A stretch of DNA of 64,000 nucleotides from Maribellus maritimus (GTDB lineage: Bacteria; Bacteroidota; Bacteroidia; Bacteroidales; Prolixibacteraceae). The notes under the pieces were generated by a model. It searched no databases, was not told the origin of the DNA, and was given only the letters and a program-made list of their open reading frames with translations. Below, piece by piece: positions 18,742 to 28,371 of this stretch. The number at the start of each line of letters is the position of its first letter. The first letter of the stretch is position 1. The stretch is from positions 1 to 64,000 of the forward strand of contig NZ_JAIKLE010000016.1 in the NCBI RefSeq assembly GCF_022267315.1. The letters run 5' to 3'. A program made the translations under genes and the position numbers.

Positions 18742-21108
18742 ATGTTCAAAAACTATCTAAAAACCACCTTGCGTTTTTTAAAACAAAATAAACTTTTTGC
18801 AGGAATTAATATTCTTGGTCTTTCACTGGCACTGGCCGCTTCTTTTATTATTTTGTTGTTTGTTATCAACGAGTTCAGTTACGATCAGGGCTATAAAAAC
18901 CGGAAACAGATTTACCGGGTGCTTAATACTTACCATGAATTTAAAACAACACAGTTAGGAACTCCTTATGTTTTAGCTTCGGCGCTGAAAAGTGACTTCC
19001 CGCAAATAGAGCATGCTGTAAGGGCAAGAAATATGCGGGGATTCAGCTTAAAAATGAAAGACGAGTTTATTTCTGTTTATCGAGCTGTTGCCACCGATTC
19101 GGAGATATTTGATATCTTCGATATTCCTTTAAACGGTGCTCCAAAAGGAATTCTGGACAACCCAAATTCTATTGTTTTATCAAAAAAACAAGCTGAAAAA
19201 TTTTTCCCGGATCAAAATCCGGTAGGAAAAGAGATCATTGGTATTGCTAATGGTAAGGAACAATTGTTTGTAGTAGAAGGCGTTTTTGATGATATTCCTG
19301 TAAACTCTACGTTACAAGCCGATTGTTTTATCAATGGCAAATGGACTCTCGAACCTATCAACCAAACTTTCGGGGTTACAAATGCTGATGTAAACTGGGA
19401 TCTGGACTTCTGGACCACATGGGTACTGCTAAAAAAGGGAATAGAGCCAGCCTCGGTTGAAAACCAGTTCCGAAATCTGGAAGTAAAAAATATAAGTGAA
19501 AACCCACCAAAAAGTTATTCTCTGCAAAATCTTACGGATGTTTATCTCCGTTCCAACAATATAATGAACTCAGGAATGAAAGGAAATATGAAAAATATCC
19601 GGATATTTTCGGCCACTGCCTTCCTGATTATTCTGGTCGCCGCTTTTAACTACATTATTCTTTCAACGGCAGTTTCTTCGGGTCGCACAAAAGAAGTTGG
19701 GATACGAAAAACCAGCGGGGCTGAAGTAAAAGCCATCAGGAATCAACTGCTTGGCGAGTCGGTTTTCCTTTCGCTCGCCGTGTTGCCTCTCGCTGTGGCC
19801 TTGGCTTTAATCGCAAAACCTTATGCCGAAAAATTATTTCAAACCAAACTTTATATTATTTCCACCAATATTCCTGTTTATATCCTGATTTACCTGCTGC
19901 TAACTGTCGTTATCGGTTTAGCTTCGGGACTATATACTTCATCATATTTGTCGCAGTTGAACATTATCAGCATCCTGAAGAATGGCTCTGTATCGGGGAG
20001 AAGGAAATCGCTTTTAAGATGGTCATTGATTGTGATTCAGCTGGTTATCTTCTGTTCTTTTATTTCAGGAACTTTAATTATCCGCTCGCAATATAAATTC
20101 GCCCTAAAGAAAGACTTAGGATATCAAAACAAAAATATTCTTCTGGTAGATTTAGGACGAAATTTCAAGGATTACACTGTTTTTATCAACAGCATAAAAT
20201 CGTTCCCGAACATAAAAATGGCTGCAGGTACCATGGATGGCCTGCCGATGATGGGTTCTATGTCTTCTATGATTCCAAATTTCCAGGATCAGTCGCAAAA
20301 AATAAAGGTAGAAGGCCTGGCTGTTGATTATAATTTCTTGGAAACAATGGGAATTCCGGTGATACAAGGCCGAAGCTTTTCTGAAGAATTTGGAGCCGAT
20401 CTGGAAAACTCAATAATCCTTAATGAAAAAGCAGTGGAACAGCTAGGAATTACCGACCCTGTTGGAAAGAAAATTGGCAACGGAACAATTATCGGAATAG
20501 TAAAAGATTTTAACCTGCATTCCATTCATTCCGATATCCCACCGTTGATGATAAATATGACCGACAGATACATTCAACAAGTGGCCATAAATTATACACC
20601 GGGAACACTTAGTAACATACTTCCCATCGTTGAAGGAGAATGGAAGAAAATAGCCCCCGAGCGTTCTTTCCAATATCAAACCATCGAAAATCTTATCAAG
20701 GACATTTATGCATCAGAAAAGAATCTGAGTATTATAATTACCATCTTTGCTGTCTTTTCGCTGCTCATTGCTGCTTTTGGCTTATTTGGGCTCACATTGT
20801 TTATAGCCAAAACCCGTACAAAAGAAATTGGGGTGAAAAAGGTTCTGGGAAGTTCAGAGAAAACAATTATCTATTCTTTTCTGAAGGAAAACATCGTTAT
20901 CGTTTTTATTGCAGCTTTGCTCGCAATACCGGTGACATATTATTTTATGAACCGATGGTTAAGTAATTTTTCGTACAAAGTCAGTATTAATTTTTGGTTC
21001 TTTGTTATCGCCTTTATCATTGCAAGTACAGTTGTATTATTTACGGTTTTGTTTCACTCTTACAGGGCATCGCGGATTAACCCGGTTGAAGCTTTAAAAT
21101 ATGAATAA
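18742..21108 (+). CDS. ABC transporter permease, duplicated MacB/FtsX type (permease 6, variant subtype)
   Basis: This 788-residue protein is the closest relative of permease 5. Identical or near-identical blocks occur in TM1 and its flank, in the first FtsX domain (KEVGIRKTSGAEVKAIRNQL), and in the second (KEIGVKKVLGSSEK). The two differ most in the periplasmic domains, for example around residues 60-110. The pair therefore looks like a tandem duplication followed by divergence of the sensing or substrate-binding parts. It ends NPVEALKYE. A strong terminator follows directly, so this gene probably ends the transcription unit. Confidence 0.9.
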   Translation: MFKNYLKTTLRFLKQNKLFAGINILGLSLALAASFIILLFVINEFSYDQGYKNRKQIYRVLNTYHEFKTTQLGTPYVLASALKSDFPQIEHAVRARNMRGFSLKMKDEFISVYRAVATDSEIFDIFDIPLNGAPKGILDNPNSIVLSKKQAEKFFPDQNPVGKEIIGIANGKEQLFVVEGVFDDIPVNSTLQADCFINGKWTLEPINQTFGVTNADVNWDLDFWTTWVLLKKGIEPASVENQFRNLEVKNISENPPKSYSLQNLTDVYLRSNNIMNSGMKGNMKNIRIFSATAFLIILVAAFNYIILSTAVSSGRTKEVGIRKTSGAEVKAIRNQLLGESVFLSLAVLPLAVALALIAKPYAEKLFQTKLYIISTNIPVYILIYLLLTVVIGLASGLYTSSYLSQLNIISILKNGSVSGRRKSLLRWSLIVIQLVIFCSFISGTLIIRSQYKFALKKDLGYQNKNILLVDLGRNFKDYTVFINSIKSFPNIKMAAGTMDGLPMMGSMSSMIPNFQDQSQKIKVEGLAVDYNFLETMGIPVIQGRSFSEEFGADLENSIILNEKAVEQLGITDPVGKKIGNGTIIGIVKDFNLHSIHSDIPPLMINMTDRYIQQVAINYTPGTLSNILPIVEGEWKKIAPERSFQYQTIENLIKDIYASEKNLSIIITIFAVFSLLIAAFGLFGLTLFIAKTRTKEIGVKKVLGSSEKTIIYSFLKENIVIVFIAALLAIPVTYYFMNRWLSNFSYKVSINFWFFVIAFIIASTVVLFTVLFHSYRASRINPVEALKYE

Positions 21109-21113
21109 CATCC

Positions 21114-21157
21114 CAGGGATGCGAGTGTAAAAGCAAGCATCCCTGTCAATTTTTTTT
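21114..21157 (+). terminator. Strong intrinsic terminator after permease 6
   Basis: The arms CAGGGATGC (21114-21122) and GCATCCCTG (21137-21145) pair perfectly over nine bases across a 14-base loop. They are followed by TCAA and eight T residues. It closes the permease 3-6 (or 6 only) transcription unit. Confidence 0.85.
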
Positions 21158-21186
21158 ACACTTTTTGTCAATTTTTTTTACACTTT
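21144..21186 (+). repeat. Two tandem copies of a 21-base unit, period 22
   Basis: The unit TGTCAA, eight T, ACACTTT occurs at 21144-21164 and again, identical, at 21166-21186. The first copy overlaps the right arm and T-tract of the terminator. The second continues into GGGTAATAC and contains TACACTTTG, a near match to a Bacteroidota -7 box with one extra base. The second copy ends 92 bases before the ATG of permease 7. It may be a duplicated promoter or operator made by slippage. Confidence 0.7.
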
Positions 21187-21278
21187 GGGTAATACATCAG
21201 AAACTATTAAGTTGAAAATCTTTAACTTGCAAAACAGGCACCGGATTTGAATCCCTGTCAACCAATAAAGGTAGAAAT

Positions 21279-23645
21279 ATGAATATTACCGACATAAAAA
21301 TTGCTTTTCGAAATATTTTAAAAAATAAAATCGAGTCATCAATCAGCATCTTGGGATTGGGAATTGGCCTGGGCTGTATTTTTATTTTGGGAGTTTTAAT
21401 TATTCATGAACATTCTTACGACCGTTTCATTCCCGACCATAAAAATGTGTACAGAGTTGTTGAAGATACCGATCCAAGAACACCCTATCCTTTAGCGCCG
21501 TCGATACAAGATAACATCCCCGGAATTCAAGACTTTTTCCGGTTTTATCAAACGAACCATGTTCAGATTAAAAACTCCGGCAACCGGGTTATTGAGGAAG
21601 ACCTTTTCGCTTTTGCTGACAACAACTTCTTTTCCCTTCTGAATACAAAATTTAAATACGGAAAAGCTGCTGTCTCTCCTACCGAAATTGCCCTTTCTGA
21701 AGATATGGCCAAAAAATATTTTAAAACTCAAAATGCATTGGGTGCCTCCTTGAATGTTAAATTGAAAGACAATTTTTTACCCCTTACAATTTGTGGAGTT
21801 TACGAAAATTTCCCGGGAAACTCAACGCTTCACCCTGAATTTGTTGGCAATATAGAACTTTCAGAACAAGTTTTGGGGTTGTCGCAACGTATGTTTGGTG
21901 AATATGGTTCAACTCAAAACGACTATCAAAACTGGGATAACAACTATTTCTACAGCTATCTGTTTTTAAGCCCGGGCACTCGTCCTGAGACGGTAAGTTC
22001 AAAGATTAAAAACTTTATGGTTTCGTTTGATACGGAAAAGTACAAAGAAAAAGAATATCATTTACAACCGGCAACCGATATCTATTTAGATTCCAATAAT
22101 TTGACAGGAAACATCTATAGCCGGACGGGAAATGCCAACGAACTCAAATATTACATCGGAATTGCACTGGTTATTTTATTTATAGCTATTCTCAATTATA
22201 TTTTTCTGACCAAGGCAAAAATACTAAGTCGCCTGACAGAAATCGGGGCAAAAAAAGCGTTGGGAGCTTCAAATAATATTATAAGAAAACAGGTTTTACT
22301 TGAATCGAATATGATTTCTGCTTTAAGTCTGATGCCGGCAGCAATTATTATTATCATCGGTATTCCTTTTATAAATTCAACATTACAGAAAACTGTCGGA
22401 GAAGAAGTTTTTGGGATGTGGCAAACCTGGGGAATGCTCGTTGCTGTAACTTTACTTACCGGTACGCTTTCAGGAATATTTATAGGAACTAATATTTCCA
22501 GAACTTCAGCAGTAGTTTTGTTAACCGGAAAAATGCAGCGACAACAAAAAAGCCACAAATTAAACCATTCATTTTTAAGTTTTCATTTTGCTATTTTTAT
22601 TATTCTTGTTGTAAGTGTTTTTACTTTTAAAAAACAGATCAATTACGGACTCACTAATTTTAAGGCAATCGACCCAAACAATGTTTTGGTTTGTGAGCTA
22701 AACAGTCCTGAGTTACAAAAACAGGCACAAGTAATTCAAAACGAATTGGAGCAAAATCCAAATGTAATTTCCACAGCTGGCTCTTCATTTATACCACCTT
22801 TTAATGCTTTTCTTCCTATTAAATTAAGAACAGAGGAAGAAACAGTAAGATTCGACGGACTAATTATGGGAAAAGGGATGATTCCTCTTCTGGGTATGGA
22901 AATTATAGATGGTGAAGCCTTTGGAGAATTCAAGCAGGATGGCAGAACAAATATAATTATCAACGAATCGACAGCGTTGGAATATAATATTAAAGCAGGT
23001 GATTTATTGAACGGATTTACAGTGCGTGGAATTGTTAAAGATTTTAATGCCCATTCGATGCATTCGCTTATTCAACCCATGGTAATACTACAGCAACACC
23101 CTGAAAAAATGCGATTGCTGGCTGTTAAAACAAACGGCAAAGATGATAAATCAATAATTGAAACAATCGACAGATTGGTAACCCAAATCTCACCCGAGTC
23201 GGTATCTGAAGTTATATATTTAACAGACGAGATTAACCAATTTTATGAAAGAGAACAAAATCAGGCAAAACTAATAACTGCATTTTCGTTGTTATCAATA
23301 TCATTGGCAATAATGGGATTATTTGGTGTTGTTTTAATTACCATATCAAAACGAACCAAAGAAATTGGCATTCGTAAAGTAAACGGCGCCAGAGTTACCG
23401 AAGTTGTGGAGATGCTCAATAAAGATTTCCTTATATGGGTGATTATAAGCGTTGTAGTTGCTGTTCCTGCTGCGTGGTACGCGATGAACCGATGGCTCGA
23501 AAATTTTGCCTATCAAACCTCTTTAAGTTGGTGGCTTTTTGCCATTGCAGGAGTATTGGCCCTGGCCATTGCCTTGTTAACTGTTTCGTTCCAGTCGTAT
23601 AAGGCAGCGACCCGAAATCCGGTAGATAGTTTGAGGTATGAATAA
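21279..23645 (+). CDS. ABC transporter permease, duplicated MacB/FtsX type (permease 7)
   Basis: This 788-residue paralogue has TM1 near residues 20-43 with an unusually Gly-rich core (GLGIGLGCIFILG). The first-half motif is TEIGAKKALGASNN, and the second half has KEIGIRKVNGARVTE. It ends NPVDSLRYE, the only member with Asp-Ser at that point. It begins a new unit after the terminator and tandem repeat, and the ATPase gene starts 75 bases downstream. That makes it the best candidate for the ATPase's direct partner. Confidence 0.9.
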   Translation: MNITDIKIAFRNILKNKIESSISILGLGIGLGCIFILGVLIIHEHSYDRFIPDHKNVYRVVEDTDPRTPYPLAPSIQDNIPGIQDFFRFYQTNHVQIKNSGNRVIEEDLFAFADNNFFSLLNTKFKYGKAAVSPTEIALSEDMAKKYFKTQNALGASLNVKLKDNFLPLTICGVYENFPGNSTLHPEFVGNIELSEQVLGLSQRMFGEYGSTQNDYQNWDNNYFYSYLFLSPGTRPETVSSKIKNFMVSFDTEKYKEKEYHLQPATDIYLDSNNLTGNIYSRTGNANELKYYIGIALVILFIAILNYIFLTKAKILSRLTEIGAKKALGASNNIIRKQVLLESNMISALSLMPAAIIIIIGIPFINSTLQKTVGEEVFGMWQTWGMLVAVTLLTGTLSGIFIGTNISRTSAVVLLTGKMQRQQKSHKLNHSFLSFHFAIFIILVVSVFTFKKQINYGLTNFKAIDPNNVLVCELNSPELQKQAQVIQNELEQNPNVISTAGSSFIPPFNAFLPIKLRTEEETVRFDGLIMGKGMIPLLGMEIIDGEAFGEFKQDGRTNIIINESTALEYNIKAGDLLNGFTVRGIVKDFNAHSMHSLIQPMVILQQHPEKMRLLAVKTNGKDDKSIIETIDRLVTQISPESVSEVIYLTDEINQFYEREQNQAKLITAFSLLSISLAIMGLFGVVLITISKRTKEIGIRKVNGARVTEVVEMLNKDFLIWVIISVVVAVPAAWYAMNRWLENFAYQTSLSWWLFAIAGVLALAIALLTVSFQSYKAATRNPVDSLRYE

Positions 23646-23720
23646 GAATCTCGGTTTCAAAAGAGTATGAACAAAAAATATCAAAGTCAATCATAAAATC
23701 AGTTAATCAAAGTTTAAGAT

Positions 23721-24407
23721 ATGATACAATTAAAAAAAATCGACAAGTATTACGACGCTAAATTTCAACGAACCTTTATTTTAAAAGGTGTTAACCTCGA
23801 AGTTAAACAAGGTGAGTTTGTAACCATTATGGGCCCAAGTGGTGCGGGCAAATCTACTTTACTTAATATTATTGGATTATTGGATGAACCAAGTGCGGGC
23901 GAGTATTATTTCTGGGATGAACCTGCCCACAAAATCAAGGAAAAACAAAAAGTACAATACCACCGCAGCCACATCGGTTTTATTTTCCAGGCTTTTCATC
24001 TCATCGACGAACTGAATGTATATGAAAACATTGAAACACCTTTGGTTTATCGCAGTGTAAAAGGAAAAGAACGAAAAGCTATGGTAGCCGACCTGCTCGA
24101 CCGTTTTAATATGGTAGCAAAAAAAGATTTGTTCCCCAGCCAGCTTTCAGGCGGACAGCAGCAGTTGGTAGCCATTGCCCGGGCAATAATTGGAAGCCCA
24201 AAATTGTTGCTTGCCGATGAACCAACAGGGAACCTGCATTCCGAACAAGGAGAAATGATCATGAAGTTGCTGAAAAAACTGAATGAGGAAGGAATGACAA
24301 TTATCCAGGTAACCCACAATGAAGATTTTGCACAATACGGAACCCGCGTTGTCAAATTAATTGACGGGCTCATTCGGGAAGATTATCAGGTAGAAAACAG
24401 GAAATAA
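23721..24407 (+). CDS. ABC transporter ATP-binding protein, LolD/MacB class
   Basis: This 228-residue cytoplasmic ATPase has all the ABC motifs: Walker A GPSGAGKST at 38-46, Q-loop Gln90, signature LSGGQ at 142-146, Walker B LLLADE at 162-167, and H-loop His199. The length and the early RTFILKGVNLEVKQGEF stretch fit the LolD/MacB/FtsE class, which powers FtsX-type permeases. Leu149 replaces the Arg usual in LSGGQQQR. It lies between permeases 7 and 8 and is the only ATPase in the eight-permease region. It may energise several of them as a shared dimer, which is inference. Confidence 0.93.
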   Translation: MIQLKKIDKYYDAKFQRTFILKGVNLEVKQGEFVTIMGPSGAGKSTLLNIIGLLDEPSAGEYYFWDEPAHKIKEKQKVQYHRSHIGFIFQAFHLIDELNVYENIETPLVYRSVKGKERKAMVADLLDRFNMVAKKDLFPSQLSGGQQQLVAIARAIIGSPKLLLADEPTGNLHSEQGEMIMKLLKKLNEEGMTIIQVTHNEDFAQYGTRVVKLIDGLIREDYQVENRK

Positions 24408-24538
24408 TTTTTTGAAGTACAAAAAGCAAATCGTAAATATCATTATTGTTGCGGGTCAAACTAATTTATCGATTTAAATTTTAATGATGTGCTTCATATT
24501 TTATATCATTAAATTTACGATCCGAAAAATCAGATGCA

Positions 24539-26947
24539 ATGATTCTAAAAGTAGTAATACGAAACCTGCTAAAACATCCTTTTTTAAATCTTGTAAAGGT
24601 TATTGGGTTAAGCCTCGCGTTAACAGGAATCGTCTTTATAGCTTTATTTCTCAAAAATGAGCTGAGTTACGACAGCTATCATTCGAAATCAGACAGAATA
24701 TACAGGTATACCATAACCGACCCTGATTTTTTAGGAGGAAAGCACTTTGCCCGAACAATTAATCCCGGCTACATTCCCGAATTAAAAGAAGCAATTCCTG
24801 AATTGGAAAACTTCACCCGCCTAATGCCTGTTAGAGGCGGGCTTATTAAATACGAAGAAAGATTTTACAACATCAATGAAGCATTCGAATGCGACAGTAC
24901 TTTTTTCCAGGTTTTTGATGCCAGGCTCTTAATTGGCGACAAACAAAAAGTTCTGGGAAATCCGGCATCAATGGTCGTAACCGAGAGTTTCGCAAAAAGA
25001 GTTTTCGGAGAAACAAATCCTGTCGGGAAAGTTTTGACACTACCGGCCGGCCAGTTTTACGGCGAACAGCAGGACTTCACAGTGCAGGGAATGATGAAAG
25101 ATTTTCCTTCAAACAGCCATTTCTATCCCGATTTTATAACTACTCCCGGTGCAGATCAGTTCGCCAATTCGTGGGCATGGACCTACCTTCTGCTGGCTGA
25201 AAATGCCAATCCTGAAAATGTAAAATCGGGTATTTCAGTCTACTTAAAGAACAACCGGGAGACAAATCCGGAGGAAATGGATACACAGGTACATTTACAA
25301 AAATTAAATGATATCCATTTAAAATCGCACAAACTCCGCGAAATAGAACCGGCCGGGAGTCTTACAAATATTTATGTACTGACAATTGCAGCACTTATTT
25401 TACTTCTTATTTCCATTAGTAACTATGCCAATTTAAACATGGGAATGACCGGATTTAGTGCAAAATACATGTTTGTAAACAAACTTTTAGGATCATCAAA
25501 ATATTCTATTGCCAGTTATTTTTTTATTGAAGGATTGTTTATTGTCGTCACAACTTCCATACTTTCCCTGATGATAGCTTTTCCTATAAACTCCCTGATA
25601 GCAAAAATGTACGGATTGAATCTGTTAAACGGCAATACATTTTCTGTAGCTGTAATTGTTCTTTTATTCAATTTGTCCGCACTGATTCTTGGAATGACAC
25701 CCGTTGTGAGTTTTGTATCTTCCTTATTCAGAAACAGAACAAAAAGAAATGTTTCTCCGAAAATGGCGAAAGGAAGAGTTAGCAGTGCGTTAATTATTTT
25801 TCAATACGGATTTTCCATTGCCCTGATTGTCTCTGTAATTGTCATTTCAAAACAAACAAGATATGCATTAAACAGTAGTATTGGAGTAAATGAAGATAAC
25901 ATTGTTTGCTTTGAATCGGTGCACTCAAGCATACAGCAAAAATTTAAAGTTTTAAAAGCAGAGTTGCTGAAATACAACAGTATTGAATCCGTTTCTGCCA
26001 TGATGGAACCTCCGGGAGGCGAAGCGAACGACATGTTCCCTTTTGAAATGGAAGGTTATAAAACAGATGAACAGAACCAGGAATATGACAGGATCGGCGT
26101 ATTTCCCTGTGATTATTCCTTTGCCTCTATTTTTAATCTGCAATTTTTAAGCGGAGAAAACTTTTCTAAAAAAAACACCGACGCTGATGGTTCAGGGGAA
26201 TATATTATAAATGAAGCCGCAATGCATCGCTTAGGATATTCCGAGCCGGACAAGATCACCGGCAAAGAATTTAGGTTAATTTTTTCTGCTCCCGGCTCGG
26301 GAATCGAAATTCCTGGAGGTAAAATTATTGGAGTAGTGAAAGACTTTCATCTTCAAAGTCTGAAAAGTGCTGTTGAACCACTTGTTTTTTTTAAACGTGA
26401 AAATCTATGGCTGCTTAATTTTGTGATTTCTTATAAACCTGAAATGCAAGCTCAGGCTTTAAATGATATGAAAACCGTTTGGAATTCATTGTTTCCCGAA
26501 TATCCTTTTCAGTACGAACATGTTGGAGCCATGTATAAAAAAGTTTATAAAGCCGAACTGTTGCAGGCAAGATTGCTCTCTGTTTTTACAACAATTGCTT
26601 TGTTTATAAGTTCCATGGGATTATTTGGTATGGCACTGATAAGTACCCAACGCCGGGTGAAAGAAATTGGTGTGAGAAAAGTAAATGGTGCACGAGTCTC
26701 TGAAATAGTTACCATGCTTAACAGAGATTATCTGATGTGGGTGGGTGTTGCGTTTATTATTGCCAGCCCGGTTGCCTGGTACGCAATGAACAGGTGGCTC
26801 GAAAACTTCGCTTATAAAACCGGTTTGAATTGGTGGATATTTTTAGCGACCGGGTTACTGGCTCTGGGAATTGCCTTATTAACGGTAAGTATTCAAAGCT
26901 GGAAAGCCGCTACCAGGAATCCCGTCGAAGCATTACGATATGAGTAA
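24539..26947 (+). CDS. ABC transporter permease, duplicated MacB/FtsX type (permease 8)
   Basis: At 802 residues this is the longest paralogue. TM1 lies near residues 19-41 (GLSLALTGIVFIALFL). The first FtsX domain is strongly degenerate (SAKYMFVNKLLGSSKYS). The second half keeps KEIGVRKVNGARVSE, and the end is NPVEALRYE. It follows the ATPase gene after 131 bases with no hairpin between, so the two may be cotranscribed. It is the last member of the cluster, and the next gene (MFS) is convergent. Confidence 0.9.
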   Translation: MILKVVIRNLLKHPFLNLVKVIGLSLALTGIVFIALFLKNELSYDSYHSKSDRIYRYTITDPDFLGGKHFARTINPGYIPELKEAIPELENFTRLMPVRGGLIKYEERFYNINEAFECDSTFFQVFDARLLIGDKQKVLGNPASMVVTESFAKRVFGETNPVGKVLTLPAGQFYGEQQDFTVQGMMKDFPSNSHFYPDFITTPGADQFANSWAWTYLLLAENANPENVKSGISVYLKNNRETNPEEMDTQVHLQKLNDIHLKSHKLREIEPAGSLTNIYVLTIAALILLLISISNYANLNMGMTGFSAKYMFVNKLLGSSKYSIASYFFIEGLFIVVTTSILSLMIAFPINSLIAKMYGLNLLNGNTFSVAVIVLLFNLSALILGMTPVVSFVSSLFRNRTKRNVSPKMAKGRVSSALIIFQYGFSIALIVSVIVISKQTRYALNSSIGVNEDNIVCFESVHSSIQQKFKVLKAELLKYNSIESVSAMMEPPGGEANDMFPFEMEGYKTDEQNQEYDRIGVFPCDYSFASIFNLQFLSGENFSKKNTDADGSGEYIINEAAMHRLGYSEPDKITGKEFRLIFSAPGSGIEIPGGKIIGVVKDFHLQSLKSAVEPLVFFKRENLWLLNFVISYKPEMQAQALNDMKTVWNSLFPEYPFQYEHVGAMYKKVYKAELLQARLLSVFTTIALFISSMGLFGMALISTQRRVKEIGVRKVNGARVSEIVTMLNRDYLMWVGVAFIIASPVAWYAMNRWLENFAYKTGLNWWIFLATGLLALGIALLTVSIQSWKAATRNPVEALRYE

Positions 26948-27091
26948 ATAGTAAAATCCTGATAATGAAGAGACTCTGGCTAGAAACATTGAGTTGTGAA
27001 TAGGTAAAATGAGGACTTTAGATGTTTCATACAATCCTTTAGAAATTAGGAAACGACATAAAAAAGCAAAAATATTTTAAACAAATTTTCA

Positions 27092-28273
27092 TTATACTTT
27101 CTTTGTTTTCCACTTTAAAATCACCACCGAAAGAAACAAAATAAAGGGTAGGTTAATCAGAAGCAAAATCTTCCATCCCACTGCAAATATAAACCAACCG
27201 GCAGAGAGGGAAGCCACAGCTTGTGTTCCAAAAATTACAAAATCGTTTACCGCCTGTACCTTAAACCGTTCGCAGGGATTGTAACACTGCGGAAGTAAAG
27301 TTGTTGCCCCGATAAACAAAAAGTTCCAGCCCACACCAAGCAAAATAAGCGATACCCAGTAATTGCCTAAATCCTTTCCGGCAAATGCAATAGCTATACA
27401 AATCAAATACGCAACTAATCCGGTTATCATCATTTTAGACAGCCCCAGCTTTTTGATGATCCATGCTGTAATTAATGAGGGCAAAAACATAGCTACAATA
27501 TGGCTTTGAATAACCCATTTTGTGTGGCTAAGCGAATGTCCATCCATAACGTGCATGCTAACCGGAGTGGCTGTCATTATAAAACTCATGACAGCATATC
27601 CAATGGTTGCACTCAATATAGAAACCCAAAATACACGTTGTTTAAATATTTCCTTTAATGGTCGCTGCGTACTTTCATTGCTTGTTTCCTGCGGGATTGG
27701 ATTCTTGAAACCTGTTAGAAAAAACATCGCAATCACAAATAGTCCGGCCAATAAAATAAACGAACCAGCAAATTCTACTTTTAATAAATCCTTGCCGAAG
27801 ACAGCTATTTCAGGTCCTAAAAACGCAGCAGCAATTCCCCCAACCAAAACCATTGACGCTGCTTTTGGAATCAACTCTTCTGATACACTTTCCATTGACG
27901 CGAACCGGAATTGCATTACACAGGAATAAGTTGCCCCAAACAAAAACGTACTAAAACAAAACAGATAAAAATTTGAAATAGAAATAGCATAACTGGCCAA
28001 TATGGCAGCAAGCACCGAGTATAAACCAATAATAAAAAATGAACGTCGTCGTCCGATTTTGTTCATTAAAAAAGTAACCGGTGGAATTGTAACGGCAGTC
28101 CCCACAACAATACTTGCAACAGGTAATGTTGCCAGATTTTCAAGCGGTGCAAGCTGGGCCCCTACCAGTCCCCCCACAAACACCACCATTGAACTTACAG
28201 ATAAAATTAAAGCCTGAGAAACGGTCAGAATCCATACATTTCGAGGGAGTCTGATCTTTGTTTGGTCATTCAT
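27092..28273 (-). CDS. MFS transporter
   Basis: This 393-residue inner-membrane protein has about 12 hydrophobic helices and belongs to the major facilitator superfamily. After helix 2 it has FLMNKIGRRRSFF, the loop 2-3 signature of MFS proteins (G-x-x-x-D/N-R-x-G-R-R). A cytoplasmic loop near residues 195-215 separates the two six-helix halves. The substrate cannot be read from the sequence. The frame extends 18 codons upstream to 28327, but ATG 28273 (MNDQTK) gives the usual short hydrophilic start. It lies downstream of gltX on the same strand, with a 98-base gap. Confidence 0.82.
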   Translation of the reverse strand: MNDQTKIRLPRNVWILTVSQALILSVSSMVVFVGGLVGAQLAPLENLATLPVASIVVGTAVTIPPVTFLMNKIGRRRSFFIIGLYSVLAAILASYAISISNFYLFCFSTFLFGATYSCVMQFRFASMESVSEELIPKAASMVLVGGIAAAFLGPEIAVFGKDLLKVEFAGSFILLAGLFVIAMFFLTGFKNPIPQETSNESTQRPLKEIFKQRVFWVSILSATIGYAVMSFIMTATPVSMHVMDGHSLSHTKWVIQSHIVAMFLPSLITAWIIKKLGLSKMMITGLVAYLICIAIAFAGKDLGNYWVSLILLGVGWNFLFIGATTLLPQCYNPCERFKVQAVNDFVIFGTQAVASLSAGWFIFAVGWKILLLINLPFILFLSVVILKWKTKKV

Positions 28274-28371
28274 TCGGTAATCGTTAATTTTCTGATGTTT
28301 ACTATTTGAAACATAACACCAAAACAACGATTAACCTCCTGCGAATGTTCGGTAATAAGACAACCGGTTCT

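Noticed and set aside
21144-21186. Possible CRISPR-like repeat
   Set aside because: There are only two units, without unique spacers and with no cas genes, so it is a plain tandem repeat.
2452-26540. Many reverse-strand open frames of 60-120 codons within the permeases
   Set aside because: They recur at equivalent places in paralogues because they mirror conserved codons; none has independent support.
2330-26947. Recent gene conversion among the permease C-termini
   Set aside because: The protein block is conserved, but the codons differ at many synonymous positions (for example CGGTATGAG against AGATATGAA at the end), so recent homogenisation is unlikely.
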